45,804 bases of DNA from Bdellovibrionaceae bacterium UBA2351 (GTDB lineage: Bacteria; Bdellovibrionota; Bdellovibrionia; Bdellovibrionales; Bdellovibrionaceae): NCBI GenBank assembly GCA_002344565.1, contig DDTZ01000052.1, positions 1 to 45,804 of the forward strand. Direction: 5' to 3'. Each line of letters begins with the position of its first letter. Position 1 is the first letter of the stretch. Shown here piece by piece: positions 26,294-35,467 of this stretch. Position numbers and translations under genes: made by a program. The notes under the pieces were generated by a model that saw nothing but the letters and a program-made list of their open reading frames with translations, did not search any database and had not been told where the DNA came from.

Positions 26294-27063
26294 TTGCTAG
26301 CCTCCAACATAGGGCGATGAAAACGAATAATTGTTTTTAACACCTGATTTATCTCGGATTGATGCTTAATAAAATACTTCGCCTGCGACGATTTCTTCTG
26401 CCCCACGCGAACGGTCATAATTTGGCCCAGGTTGTAGTCTAAGCTAAAAATATCTTCATCCGACTCATCATCACCGATATAAAAAATATGTTTTACTGTC
26501 GATCGCTTAATCAGGTCTAAGATAGCAGTTCCTTTGTGGGGCGCTCCTAGCGGAATCAAATTCACCACGGATTTCCCAAAAATAACTCTAGCCTCGGGAT
26601 TCAACTTACGAATAGCGTCTTTAATACGAACTAAAGATTCTTTTTTACTTCGCGAACGACGATAGTGAATGGCTAGCGAATGAACTTTTTCTTCAACTTC
26701 GACACCCGCTCCAAAATCGACCTCCGACAAGATGTCCAGCCACTTCTTACAAACTTGAATAGCCTCATCAACAGATTTACGACTATCACTGATCAATTCA
26801 GAATCGTGATTACCTATCAAAAATTGGGGTTTAAAAGGCACTCGCTTCCTAAGATCACTTAAAGTCCGGCCAGAAACAATAGCTACTGGCGCAAGCTTGG
26901 AAAGTTCTTTAAGCAATCCTTCCGTGGTTTTTGTCATATACGCATCACTCGGGGACGTCACAATTTTGGCAAGCGTTCCATCAAAGTCGAATGCATATAA
27001 AGTTTTTGTAAATGATAATGACTCTAGAACAATCATGCTGCTCTTCGAGAACAACGGCATCAT
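26290..27063 (-). CDS. otsB: Trehalose-6-phosphate phosphatase
   Basis: A 257-residue HAD-superfamily phosphatase with motif I YAFDFDGTLAKI (nucleophile the first Asp), motif II VSGRTLSDL and motif IV IYIGDDESDEDIF. It removes phosphate from trehalose-6-phosphate to give trehalose, an osmoprotectant. It overlaps otsA by four bases (ATGA) upstream and marR downstream, so all three are translationally coupled. A second ATG three bases on is an equally possible start. Confidence 0.95.
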   Translation of the reverse strand: MMPLFSKSSMIVLESLSFTKTLYAFDFDGTLAKIVTSPSDAYMTKTTEGLLKELSKLAPVAIVSGRTLSDLRKRVPFKPQFLIGNHDSELISDSRKSVDEAIQVCKKWLDILSEVDFGAGVEVEEKVHSLAIHYRRSRSKKESLVRIKDAIRKLNPEARVIFGKSVVNLIPLGAPHKGTAILDLIKRSTVKHIFYIGDDESDEDIFSLDYNLGQIMTVRVGQKKSSQAKYFIKHQSEINQVLKTIIRFHRPMLEASK

Positions 27064-29294
27064 AACGTTAACCCCGTTTCTTTAAATGGTTTTTTATTCC
27101 GATCACGATCCAGGAAACGCGTACGTTGGCGAATTTTGGACGCATCTAAAAGCATTCGTCCCGCCCACCGATACACGTTAAATTCTTGAATATAATTTCT
27201 CATACTTAACATACGGCTTCGCTGTTCTTGATGAGGCATTTCAAGTGCAATTTTTAGAGCCGATGCGCATTGGTCAATGTTATAAGGATTTACTATCAAG
27301 GCTTCTAGAAGTTCTCTTGATGCACCAGTGAATTGACTTAGGATCAGTACGCCTAACTCGTCCGTTCTCGCCGCGACAAATTCCTTGGCCACCAAATTCA
27401 TGCCATCATGAAGACTACTTACAAAGCATACGTTTGCGCCCCGGAAATACTCGTACACCTGCCGTGGCTCATGATGACCAATGATTAATTTAATCGGTTG
27501 ATAGGTATCATTACCAAAGCGTAGATTGATTTTTTCAGTTAGCGCTTTGACTTCGGCTTCAAAATATTGATATTGATCAATGTAGGCCCTCGATTTTTCG
27601 GCGACCTGAATAAACGTAAACCGACCAACCCATTTCGGTTCGATTTCTAATAGACGTTCTACGGCGCGAAATCGTTCCAAAATACCTTTAGTATAATCTA
27701 AACGATCCAAACCTAAACCAACCAATGTATCCGAAGGAAGTCCATTTATTTTACGAATGTACTGCTGGCAATCGCTTACCGAGCGTTGTCCCTTTAACCA
27801 CTTTACCGGATGCTCAATTGAAATTGGATAGCTTTTCACGACGGTTAAGCCGCCACGATATGATATCGCCGAGGTTTCCTTGTTGATACGCGCCTCCATG
27901 AAGCCCTTCACTGCATCCATAAAATTATGACAGTGAAACTGAGTATGAAATCCTAAAATACTGCTACCCAACAAACCATCGATAATTTCTTCACGCCACG
28001 GGCACACTCCGAAAACTTCAGGATTTGGAAATGGAATATGCCAGAATGTTATAATCGTCGCTTTCGGCAACCGCTGCTTAATCATCTTTGGCAAAAGAGC
28101 CAAATGATAATCTTGCACCAGCACAACAGGATCGTCCGTCTTGGCTTCCTGAACTACGGCATCGGCGAACTTTTCGTTTACAGCTACATACTGTGCCCAA
28201 TCGCTAGAACGGAATATCGGCCGAACGTGAGCAATATGACATAGCGGCCAAATTCCTTCGTTAGAAAATCCGTAATAGTAACCATTTTCTTCTTCTTGAG
28301 TGAGCCATACCCGTCGTAATTGATAGCTTGGGTCTTCCGGTGGCACGCGCACGCGATCATATTCATCAACAGCCGCCAAATCACCATCACTCCCGCCATG
28401 CGCAATCCAAGTGCCGGAACAGGCACGCATTACAGGTTCCAATGCAGTTACCAATCCACTAGCGGGAAACTGAATATCAATTTCTAGACCTCTAAAGATA
28501 TGCTGATAAGGTTCACGATTAGATACCGTCAATACTTCGTCACCCTTGAGTTCGCGATGAAGAATTTCTTTTAAGGTCCACGGAGTCCAACTGACTTGCC
28601 CCTCGTCGCGAGTTCGCCGATCATCTTCCAAATCACGAATAAGTCTTTTTAAATCATTTTCAATCGGCCGTAGATCATCTGACATTATCGACCGATTGGT
28701 ATCTCGTTCATTCCGGATCATTGCACGAATACCTTTCATCCAGCCGCGAAAACTTAACTGGGCAATCAAGACTGTAATTAAAGAAATCAGAATCAAAAGA
28801 CCCACAAAAAAATACAAGATGTATTCTTTAATAAACGAACTGCGGCGCTCTACAAACTTTAAGTCATGTACTAGAGCCAGTTGCCCAATTCGCCGTGTTC
28901 CATCATCAATCGGGTAAAAGGCTAAATGAATTGGCCCTTGAGATAAATTTACAATTTTGTTGGATACATCTTCATGCGCGGCAGAATCGCGACAGCTAAC
29001 GCCGTCTGGGAATGTTCCCGATTTATGAATTAAGATGTCGTCCTTGTTGCAGAATCCAATGGCAGAAAGCCGCTCATCTTGAATGGCACGATTCAATAAT
29101 TGTTGCACACGCAAAGGCCGATTTTCTAATTCGATTAGCGTGTCCTGCATCGTGTTCGCAATTAGTTTTGTCCGAATATCCAGATCGCGAGTGAACCACT
29201 TAAATGCTAACGAATCTACCAAAGGTAGCACACCATAAGTGATAAGGCCAAACATGACAAATAGTGGTAGAACAAACCGCATCGCTAAACGCAT
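27060..29294 (-). CDS. otsA: Membrane-anchored trehalose-6-phosphate synthase with N-terminal sensor-like region
   Basis: A 744-residue fusion, far longer than E. coli OtsA (about 475). Residues 1-30 form a membrane segment, about 31-175 an extracytoplasmic region, 177-205 a second helix, and about 205-245 a charged HAMP-like or coiled linker. From about 255 on it is a GT20 synthase with VQDYHLALLPKMI, FWHIPFPNPEVF, LGFHTQFHCHNF, GLDRLDYTKGI and SLHDGMNLVAKEF. The reaction joins UDP-glucose (or another NDP-glucose) and glucose-6-phosphate. The layout of the N-terminus is that of a transmembrane receptor, so enzyme activity could respond directly to an envelope signal such as osmolarity; that is inference. 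Confidence 0.93.
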   Translation of the reverse strand: MRLAMRFVLPLFVMFGLITYGVLPLVDSLAFKWFTRDLDIRTKLIANTMQDTLIELENRPLRVQQLLNRAIQDERLSAIGFCNKDDILIHKSGTFPDGVSCRDSAAHEDVSNKIVNLSQGPIHLAFYPIDDGTRRIGQLALVHDLKFVERRSSFIKEYILYFFVGLLILISLITVLIAQLSFRGWMKGIRAMIRNERDTNRSIMSDDLRPIENDLKRLIRDLEDDRRTRDEGQVSWTPWTLKEILHRELKGDEVLTVSNREPYQHIFRGLEIDIQFPASGLVTALEPVMRACSGTWIAHGGSDGDLAAVDEYDRVRVPPEDPSYQLRRVWLTQEEENGYYYGFSNEGIWPLCHIAHVRPIFRSSDWAQYVAVNEKFADAVVQEAKTDDPVVLVQDYHLALLPKMIKQRLPKATIITFWHIPFPNPEVFGVCPWREEIIDGLLGSSILGFHTQFHCHNFMDAVKGFMEARINKETSAISYRGGLTVVKSYPISIEHPVKWLKGQRSVSDCQQYIRKINGLPSDTLVGLGLDRLDYTKGILERFRAVERLLEIEPKWVGRFTFIQVAEKSRAYIDQYQYFEAEVKALTEKINLRFGNDTYQPIKLIIGHHEPRQVYEYFRGANVCFVSSLHDGMNLVAKEFVAARTDELGVLILSQFTGASRELLEALIVNPYNIDQCASALKIALEMPHQEQRSRMLSMRNYIQEFNVYRWAGRMLLDASKIRQRTRFLDRDRNKKPFKETGLTL

Positions 29295-29350
29295 GATTTA
29301 CATAATTTACTTTTATATAAAACAAAAAGTACAGAATTTTATCAGAGAGC

Positions 29351-29363
29351 AGCATGTCATGCT
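29351..29363. promoter_or_regulatory. Palindrome upstream of otsA
   Basis: AGCATG-T-CATGCT is a perfect 13-base palindrome 57 bp upstream of the otsA start and before the end of the tetR gene. It could be an operator of the ots operon. Short palindromes also occur by chance. Confidence 0.3.
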
Positions 29364-29378
29364 ATCGGTTCCCCTATT

Positions 29379-30026
29379 TTAAGAACCTTTTTCTAAAACT
29401 GCGAATAAAATTTGCTCTATTAGAGTATCACGAAATTCTTTATCAGCTAACGTAATTTGATAAAACTTTTTTGAGCTCACTGATGTTCTCATCAAACCCA
29501 AGAATGGAGATAAAACCTGAATTGCAATGATTCGGTCATTTTCCGTCGAGCTGCGAAGATAGCCAGCATCGCGCCCCTTTTTTATAAATTGAGTGAACAT
29601 TTCCCAAGTTTTAAAAAATGTTTGCGAAAAAACACGCTCAGCACCTTCTTGTTGTTTCTCTAGCTCTTCCAGAAAAAGACGAATCAATAACGGATTATCT
29701 AAATATAACTTTACAGTTCCATTTAAAAAACCTTTAAGTCGAACCTCGAAATCTTGACGAGATTCAAATTTACCCAACAGTACTTCGACCCGTTCAAGCT
29801 GACCTTTTGTTAACTCTTCTAGAGCCGCCACCAGAAGCCCTTCTTTGCCCGAAAAGTAATACGAAATTAGACTAATATTTAGTTTGGCCTGATTGCAAAT
29901 TTCCCGAACAGAAACGGCGTGGAAGCCTTTCTTTGAGAAAAGCTCCACTGCAGTATCGATAAGTTTTTTTCGAGAATCTACATTAACATCTTTAGGAATC
30001 ACTGCTTCATTATTTTGAGATTTCAC
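29379..30026 (-). CDS. TetR family regulator of the efflux operon
   Basis: A 215-residue TetR protein with a standard N-terminal helix-turn-helix (AVELFSKKGFHAVSVREICNQAKLNISLISYYFSGKEGLL) and a TetR-C-like ligand domain. It overlaps the end of the RND gene by 17 bp, so it is the third gene of tolC-RND-tetR. It may repress the operon through the tandem sites at 34679-34746, together with or instead of the divergent TetR at 34811. Confidence 0.9.
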   Translation of the reverse strand: MKSQNNEAVIPKDVNVDSRKKLIDTAVELFSKKGFHAVSVREICNQAKLNISLISYYFSGKEGLLVAALEELTKGQLERVEVLLGKFESRQDFEVRLKGFLNGTVKLYLDNPLLIRLFLEELEKQQEGAERVFSQTFFKTWEMFTQFIKKGRDAGYLRSSTENDRIIAIQVLSPFLGLMRTSVSSKKFYQITLADKEFRDTLIEQILFAVLEKGS

Positions 30027-33000
30027 TAAATCCTTCCTTTTCGATGGTTACTGTTTTTGCCTTTAGTTCTGCGGCTTCTACTTGCTTCATTAGTTTTTCA
30101 ATGCCAGCTAGTTTATGGGCCTTCTTTAAACTCCAGCGACGGAAACGGTCGATATAGGAAAATGCAGCCGGAACCACAACTAAAGTTAAAAGTGTCGACG
30201 AAATTAGTCCACCAATTACGGCGACACCCATTGCTGTTCTTTGCTTAGAAGCCTCATTCAAACCTATTGCAATCGGCAACATACCAGCAATCAATGCCAA
30301 CGTCGTCATTAAGATCGGACGCAAACGGACGCGGCCGGCTTGAATCACAGCATCGGCCATGCTCTTACCCTCATCAAGCAACTGATTTGTATAGTCCACA
30401 AGCAGGATCGAGTTTTTTGTCGCAACCCCCAGTAGCATAATACAACCAATCATCGAAAACATATTTAGTGATTCTTTTGCAATCAACAGTGCATAAAAAG
30501 CTCCACAAGCCGCTAGAGGCAACACGAGCAAAATCGTGATGGGCGTAACAAAAGACTCATACAGACTAGCTAGAACCAGATAAATCAACAACACACCAAG
30601 CAAAACCGCTACCAGAGCGCTTTGCATAAGCTCTTGGAAACTTTCTGCCTGACCTACGAATATATAACGCATATCCGGTGGCAATTTAATCTCTGAAGTC
30701 ATGATACGCTTTACATCATCCATCGCCGCACTCATACCAGGGCCTTTAGGATTTACATCTGCACCAATTTGCACATAACGAGCACGATCTTGACGAGTGA
30801 TACTCGCAGGGCCTGTTGCTGTTACAGGCTCTGCCACGTTTTTCAAAAGCACTAACGACTGGTTCACGTTTGGAATGTAAACTTCGTTAAAGCTTGTTTG
30901 CAAATCACGCTGGTCTGGCTTCAAGCGAACACGAATATCATACTCTTCACCTTTTTGTCTGAATACAGCTGGCGTCGAACCTTCAATTAATGTCCTAAGC
31001 TCCATACCCATTGAACTAGTCGCTACACCCAAACGCTCTGAGCGTTGTTTATCAGGTACAACTTGGAATTCTGGCTTACCAGGACGGTAACCAGTGTCCA
31101 CGTCTAATAGCGCCGGATGATTTTTTAGTTTCGCTAGAAGTTCGTTTGAAACCTCTTCGAGTTTCTTTAGATCCGTGCCAATAATATTGATCGTGAATGG
31201 ACGCATGCCCCCACCCATCATATCTACGTCTTTTACGATAGGGCGCGCGTACGCAAACTCTTTCAACTGACCACGGACACGCTCTTTAAAATCTGTCGTA
31301 TTGATCTTACGCTCTTTGCTTGGAACCATGTTGACAAAGAACGATGCAATATTCGATTGGCCGCTCTGCCCACCCACAAACATAACTGATGTCAGAACTT
31401 CGGGATTTTTTCTAAGCGCAGCATCGACCTTTTGCGCCTCTTCGGCCATGCCATCTAGGCTGGTACCCGGTGGCATTTCGATGCTAACTGAAAATTCGCC
31501 CGTATCTTGCGCTGGTAAGAATGTTTTTGAGACATACTTTAAACTAAAGATACTGACTACGAAAATAACAAACGCACCGATCAAAATCATGAATGGACGT
31601 TTTAAAGAGGCGCGAATGATATTTTCATACTTATCTTCTAAATAAGATTGAAAGCGGTCGAACGCTTTTAACACTCGCCCCATCGTGCGTGCCCAAATAC
31701 CTAATCCTTCACCCGGTTTTCCGTGTCCACCACCACCGAAGTACGCAGATAGCATTGGCGCCATCGTAACAGCGTCGAACAAACTAATAACCATGGCAAA
31801 GCAAATTGTAAGAGCAAACTCTTTAAAGAACTGGCCAACGACGCCGGACAAGAAGCCCATCGGTGCAAAGACTGAAATAACAGCCAAAGTCGTTGCAATA
31901 ACGGCCATTAAAACTTCTTTTGTACCATCAGACGCTGACTTAATTGGATCTTTACCCATTTCGGCATGGCGGAAAATATTCTCCCGCACCACAATTGCGT
32001 CGTCGATCAAAAGACCAACCGCCAAACTGAGCGCTAGCAAACTCATAATGTTAATGCTGAAGCCAGCTAAGCTCATTAAGAAGAACGCACCAATTAAAGA
32101 GTTGGGTAATGCTAATCCTGTAATGAATGTCGAACGTCCGCTTCCTAAGAAGAAGTAAACCACAAGGATAGTTAACAATACCCCAATGATGATAGATTCT
32201 TCCACGTCGGCTAAGTTCGCACGAATTGGATTCGCGCCATCGCGCACAGTCGTTAGCGTCGCATTAATTGAACTTGCCTTTAACGAATCGTTAATTTTAG
32301 AAACACTTTTCTTAACCGCGTCCGCGACCGCAACAGTGTTTGCACCGGATTGACGATACAACATTAAAAATACCGACTTATTACCATTCAGGAACGCTTT
32401 TGATTTTTGGTCTTCAACCGACTCTTTAACAGAGCCGACTTCTTTAATAGTTACAGGGACATCATTACCTAGGAAACTAACGACAACGGACTCAATATCC
32501 TTGATCGCTTGGAACTGACCCAAAGTACGCATGACGGTTTCATTTTTCCCGCCTTCATATTTTCCAGCGGGAATATTCTGTCCAGATGCCGCGATACGAT
32601 TACTAACTGTCGTTGCTGACAATTCGTAATCTTTTAATTTTTTGCGATCTAACTCAACATGAATTTCACGCTTACGACCACCGATGATTTCAACCAAGCC
32701 CACCTGATTCACTTGTTCTAAACGGGGCTTAACTTGGTATTCCGCTACGTCATACAAATCAGCCTCTGATAAATCGGCAGATAAGGACAAAATCAAAATC
32801 GGCTGATCGGCTGGATCTAGACGACGAACGATAGGCTCTTCGATATCAGTTGGTAATTTACGTTTTGCTGACGACACTTTATCGCGGATCTGCTGTTCCG
32901 CATATTTAATATCTGTTTCCAGCGTGAATTCGGCAACAACAGTACTCACACCTTCATTACTTGTTGAACGAAGAGTTTTGATACCCGTAACGGTACTCAT

Positions 33001-33210
33001 TTCTTCTTCTAGTACTTTAGAAACAAGTGTTTCTACTTCCTCTGGCCCTGCACCCGCATAGATAGTATTTACCATTACGATAGGGAACGTCACGTTCGGA
33101 AACATATCCACGGGCATTTTCCGAAGGGACATCAATCCCACGACTAACAAGATAACTACGATGGCCGTAATAAAAACGGGACGTTTAATTGATAAATCTG
33201 CTAGGCTCAC
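30010..33210 (-). CDS. RND family efflux transporter (AcrB/MdtB-like)
   Basis: A 1066-residue inner-membrane pump with the usual twelve helices and two large periplasmic loops: SIKRPVFITAIVVILLVVGL, KMPVDMFPNVTFPIV, LRSTSNEG, the proton-relay pair in GLLIDDAIVVREN and the C-terminal GVATKNSILLVDYTNQ. It exports small toxic molecules with proton import. The GTG start overlaps the tolC stop (GTGA), and the 3' end overlaps tetR by 17 bp. No periplasmic adaptor gene is present in the operon. Confidence 0.95.
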   Translation of the reverse strand: MSLADLSIKRPVFITAIVVILLVVGLMSLRKMPVDMFPNVTFPIVMVNTIYAGAGPEEVETLVSKVLEEEMSTVTGIKTLRSTSNEGVSTVVAEFTLETDIKYAEQQIRDKVSSAKRKLPTDIEEPIVRRLDPADQPILILSLSADLSEADLYDVAEYQVKPRLEQVNQVGLVEIIGGRKREIHVELDRKKLKDYELSATTVSNRIAASGQNIPAGKYEGGKNETVMRTLGQFQAIKDIESVVVSFLGNDVPVTIKEVGSVKESVEDQKSKAFLNGNKSVFLMLYRQSGANTVAVADAVKKSVSKINDSLKASSINATLTTVRDGANPIRANLADVEESIIIGVLLTILVVYFFLGSGRSTFITGLALPNSLIGAFFLMSLAGFSINIMSLLALSLAVGLLIDDAIVVRENIFRHAEMGKDPIKSASDGTKEVLMAVIATTLAVISVFAPMGFLSGVVGQFFKEFALTICFAMVISLFDAVTMAPMLSAYFGGGGHGKPGEGLGIWARTMGRVLKAFDRFQSYLEDKYENIIRASLKRPFMILIGAFVIFVVSIFSLKYVSKTFLPAQDTGEFSVSIEMPPGTSLDGMAEEAQKVDAALRKNPEVLTSVMFVGGQSGQSNIASFFVNMVPSKERKINTTDFKERVRGQLKEFAYARPIVKDVDMMGGGMRPFTINIIGTDLKKLEEVSNELLAKLKNHPALLDVDTGYRPGKPEFQVVPDKQRSERLGVATSSMGMELRTLIEGSTPAVFRQKGEEYDIRVRLKPDQRDLQTSFNEVYIPNVNQSLVLLKNVAEPVTATGPASITRQDRARYVQIGADVNPKGPGMSAAMDDVKRIMTSEIKLPPDMRYIFVGQAESFQELMQSALVAVLLGVLLIYLVLASLYESFVTPITILLVLPLAACGAFYALLIAKESLNMFSMIGCIMLLGVATKNSILLVDYTNQLLDEGKSMADAVIQAGRVRLRPILMTTLALIAGMLPIAIGLNEASKQRTAMGVAVIGGLISSTLLTLVVVPAAFSYIDRFRRWSLKKAHKLAGIEKLMKQVEAAELKAKTVTIEKEGFSEISK

Positions 33211-34658
33211 TGGCCACCTCCGAAAGTTTTTAACTGCGCATAGATATTAACCACTTCTGCTTGTGATCTTAACCGTGCCAACTGTGCATTGGCGTAATCT
33301 TGTTCAAATTGCAAAACTGTAAACGTTGTTGTTAAGCCTTTGGCTTGACGACTACGTTCAAATTCCATTTTACTACGTTGCGCTTTTTCCATTTTCTGCG
33401 CTAACTGATAACGACCCATACTATCTTTAAATTGATTTGTTAGATCTTTCCATTGCCGTTCTTGTTCAAACACTTTACGTTGATAATTTAAATCCGCAGC
33501 CATAGCTTCTTTGCGATAACCTTGACGAACGCTGTCCACCGTTCCTAAACTTAATGGAATGTCTACACGCAAACCGACAACGTAATTAGGATGATCTGAT
33601 TTCAACCCTTCCTTTACCGCTTCATTTGAGTCAGCGTCTCGACCGGTCATACCGTATGTTCCATACAAACTTACGTTCGGTTTGTTTTTCTCTTCACCTA
33701 AACGGCTGCTAGCTTCCGCCAAGTTTTTTTGATAGGCAGCCGCCTTTACGTCATCTCGATATTGTTCACGTTTCGGAACATCTAGACTTAACAGAATTTT
33801 TTCATCCAGCAGCGCCACTTGTTCCATGACGACTTCAGAATCAAGGCCTCTCATTGTATTGAAGTTACGGCTCGCCGCACGTTCTTCGTCCAAAGCGGAC
33901 TGTAATTCTAAACTGCGGGCCAAATAGTTTGCTTCCGTCTGCAAGAAGTCCGATTGATTACCTAGATTTAGTTTTGCTCGTTGGCCACTCCACTGTTTCA
34001 TTTTTTCGGCTCGGCCAACTGTTTCTTTTGTTGCAGCCACCGCTTCACGCGCGATGGCCAAACGCCAGTATGCACTTTCTGCCTGGGCTAGAAATTGTTT
34101 TTGCTTATACGACTCACCAAATTTACTCGCGCTCACTTGCGACGAAATCACATCTTGAGCTGCACGCGTTTCTGCACCTAACCAGTTACGTCCTAGTGAT
34201 TGAGTTAACTCAACAACTGGACCAGATGTGTAGTAATTTGTTAAAGGCACGAATGCTGTGTTTGCGCCCGGCAATGCCATGTTTACATGATTATATAGAA
34301 GCTTAGCCTCTAAACCAAAATCCGTAACTTGCTTTAAACCTAGCGAATAAGAGGTTGACGTCATCTCGTCACCTTGCAGAGGCGAGCCTGTCTCACGTTT
34401 ATCATTTAAATACTGAGCAGTGCCTAATAATGATGGGCGTGTTGAGAGTTTTGACTCTTCGGCTCGTTGCTCGCTCGCCTCAATTGTCTTTTCACTAGCC
34501 TGAAAGCCCTGATGGCCTTTACGAACCTGATTTAAAAACTCATCTACCGTCATGCGTGCACCTTGAGCGTAAGCTCCCTTCGTCGGGACCAGAGCTAAGG
34601 CGAAAACCAACATTGACGTTCCCACTTTTTTGATTGTTTTTTCTATTACATTTCCCAT
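33207..34658 (-). CDS. TolC family outer-membrane efflux protein
   Basis: A 483-residue protein with a signal peptide (cleavage probably after GAYA near residue 31) and the alternating long helical regions of the outer-membrane efflux family (for example AQAESAYWRLAIAREAV, LGNQSDFLQTEANYLARSLELQSALDEE, AKGLTTTFTVLQFEQDYANAQL). It forms the outer-membrane channel for the downstream RND pump. It is the first gene of the operon, with a probable promoter and operators upstream. Confidence 0.9.
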   Translation of the reverse strand: MGNVIEKTIKKVGTSMLVFALALVPTKGAYAQGARMTVDEFLNQVRKGHQGFQASEKTIEASEQRAEESKLSTRPSLLGTAQYLNDKRETGSPLQGDEMTSTSYSLGLKQVTDFGLEAKLLYNHVNMALPGANTAFVPLTNYYTSGPVVELTQSLGRNWLGAETRAAQDVISSQVSASKFGESYKQKQFLAQAESAYWRLAIAREAVAATKETVGRAEKMKQWSGQRAKLNLGNQSDFLQTEANYLARSLELQSALDEERAASRNFNTMRGLDSEVVMEQVALLDEKILLSLDVPKREQYRDDVKAAAYQKNLAEASSRLGEEKNKPNVSLYGTYGMTGRDADSNEAVKEGLKSDHPNYVVGLRVDIPLSLGTVDSVRQGYRKEAMAADLNYQRKVFEQERQWKDLTNQFKDSMGRYQLAQKMEKAQRSKMEFERSRQAKGLTTTFTVLQFEQDYANAQLARLRSQAEVVNIYAQLKTFGGGQ

Positions 34659-34678
34659 TGCTAACCACCGTTATTTAT

Positions 34679-34694
34679 GTAATTGTTTACTTAC
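34679..34694. promoter_or_regulatory. TetR-type operator, site 1
   Basis: GTAATT-GTTT-ACTTAC is an imperfect 16-base palindrome (one mismatch). It would lie just downstream of the predicted tolC start point. Its first 11 bases repeat exactly at site 2. Confidence 0.55.
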
Positions 34695-34701
34695 ATGATT
34701 G

Positions 34702-34730
34702 AGTATCGGCGGAATTTTCCGATTTATCAA
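34702..34730 (-). promoter_or_regulatory. Probable tolC promoter
   Basis: The minus strand shows -35 TTGATA (34725-34730), a 17-bp spacer and -10 GATACT (34702-34707). The two TetR-type sites flank it. Confidence 0.45.
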
Positions 34731-34746
34731 GTAATTGTTTAATTGC
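34731..34746. promoter_or_regulatory. TetR-type operator, site 2
   Basis: GTAATT-GTTT-AATTGC is an imperfect 16-base palindrome, 52 bp from site 1. It abuts the tolC -35 and overlaps the -35 of the divergent tetR promoter, so binding would affect both directions. Confidence 0.5.
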
Positions 34747-34770
34747 AAAAGTATAGTTTTTAGACATACT
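34743..34770 (+). promoter_or_regulatory. Probable promoter of the divergent tetR
   Basis: -35 TTGCAA (34743-34748) and -10 CATACT (34765-34770) are spaced 16 bp, with operator site 2 overlapping the -35 box. The gene starts about 34 bp after the expected start point. Confidence 0.4.
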
Positions 34771-34810
34771 GGAATAACGCATGCAAATCATGGACTTAGG
34801 AAGGTAGGAA

Positions 34811-35467
34811 ATGGGTACCAAAGCAAAACCTCAGGCAGGCAAAGCGCCTCAAGATAAGACATCGACCCACCCAAAAAGGGACCGATCGATCACAGAAGAA
34901 AAACTCTTAAAAGCTGGAACCGCCGTGTTCTCAAGGTATGGATATGACGCCGCTACCACCAAACTCATATCGACAAAATCGGGCGTAAATGAATCCTTAA
35001 TTATGCGCTATTTTGGGGGCAAAGAGGGCCTGCTGTTAGAAATACTGCGCCGTTATTTTGAAGAGAGTCGCCAAATCCCGCTCGACTACCCCCCTCAAGA
35101 CAATTTAAAAGATGAATTCCGACATTATCTTGAGTTTGGGCGTAACAATTCAAAGAAGAACAAAGAAATCGTGCGCATTATGTTATTACGCGCCTCTCTA
35201 GACACTAAAATTCGAGACAAAGTTCAAGCTATGCTACCTGCCAATGGCGACCCTAAATTTGTGGAACGTATTGATTTACTCAAAGCCAAAAAGAAGATCC
35301 CACAGGATTTAGACCCTAAGTTCTTATCATTGATTGGTTTTCAGAACTTTTGCACGACCTTTATCTCGGGGTTTTTATTTGATGATAAAACAAGTAAAGA
35401 AATTCAAATGGCTTTGGATATGTTGGTTGAATTCACCCTAGACGGAGTTCTAAAAACGAAAAGCTAA
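34811..35467 (+). CDS. TetR family regulator, divergent from tolC
   Basis: A 218-residue TetR protein: a Lys/Arg-rich leader of about 30 residues, then the helix-turn-helix (AGTAVFSRYGYDAATTKLISTKSGVNESLIMRYFGGKEGLL) and a ligand-binding C-terminal part. A GGAAGGTAGGA ribosome site precedes the ATG. Its position opposite tolC and the two palindromic sites between them make it the first candidate for local control of the efflux operon and of itself. It converges on rsgA with a four-base overlap. Confidence 0.9.
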   Translation: MGTKAKPQAGKAPQDKTSTHPKRDRSITEEKLLKAGTAVFSRYGYDAATTKLISTKSGVNESLIMRYFGGKEGLLLEILRRYFEESRQIPLDYPPQDNLKDEFRHYLEFGRNNSKKNKEIVRIMLLRASLDTKIRDKVQAMLPANGDPKFVERIDLLKAKKKIPQDLDPKFLSLIGFQNFCTTFISGFLFDDKTSKEIQMALDMLVEFTLDGVLKTKS

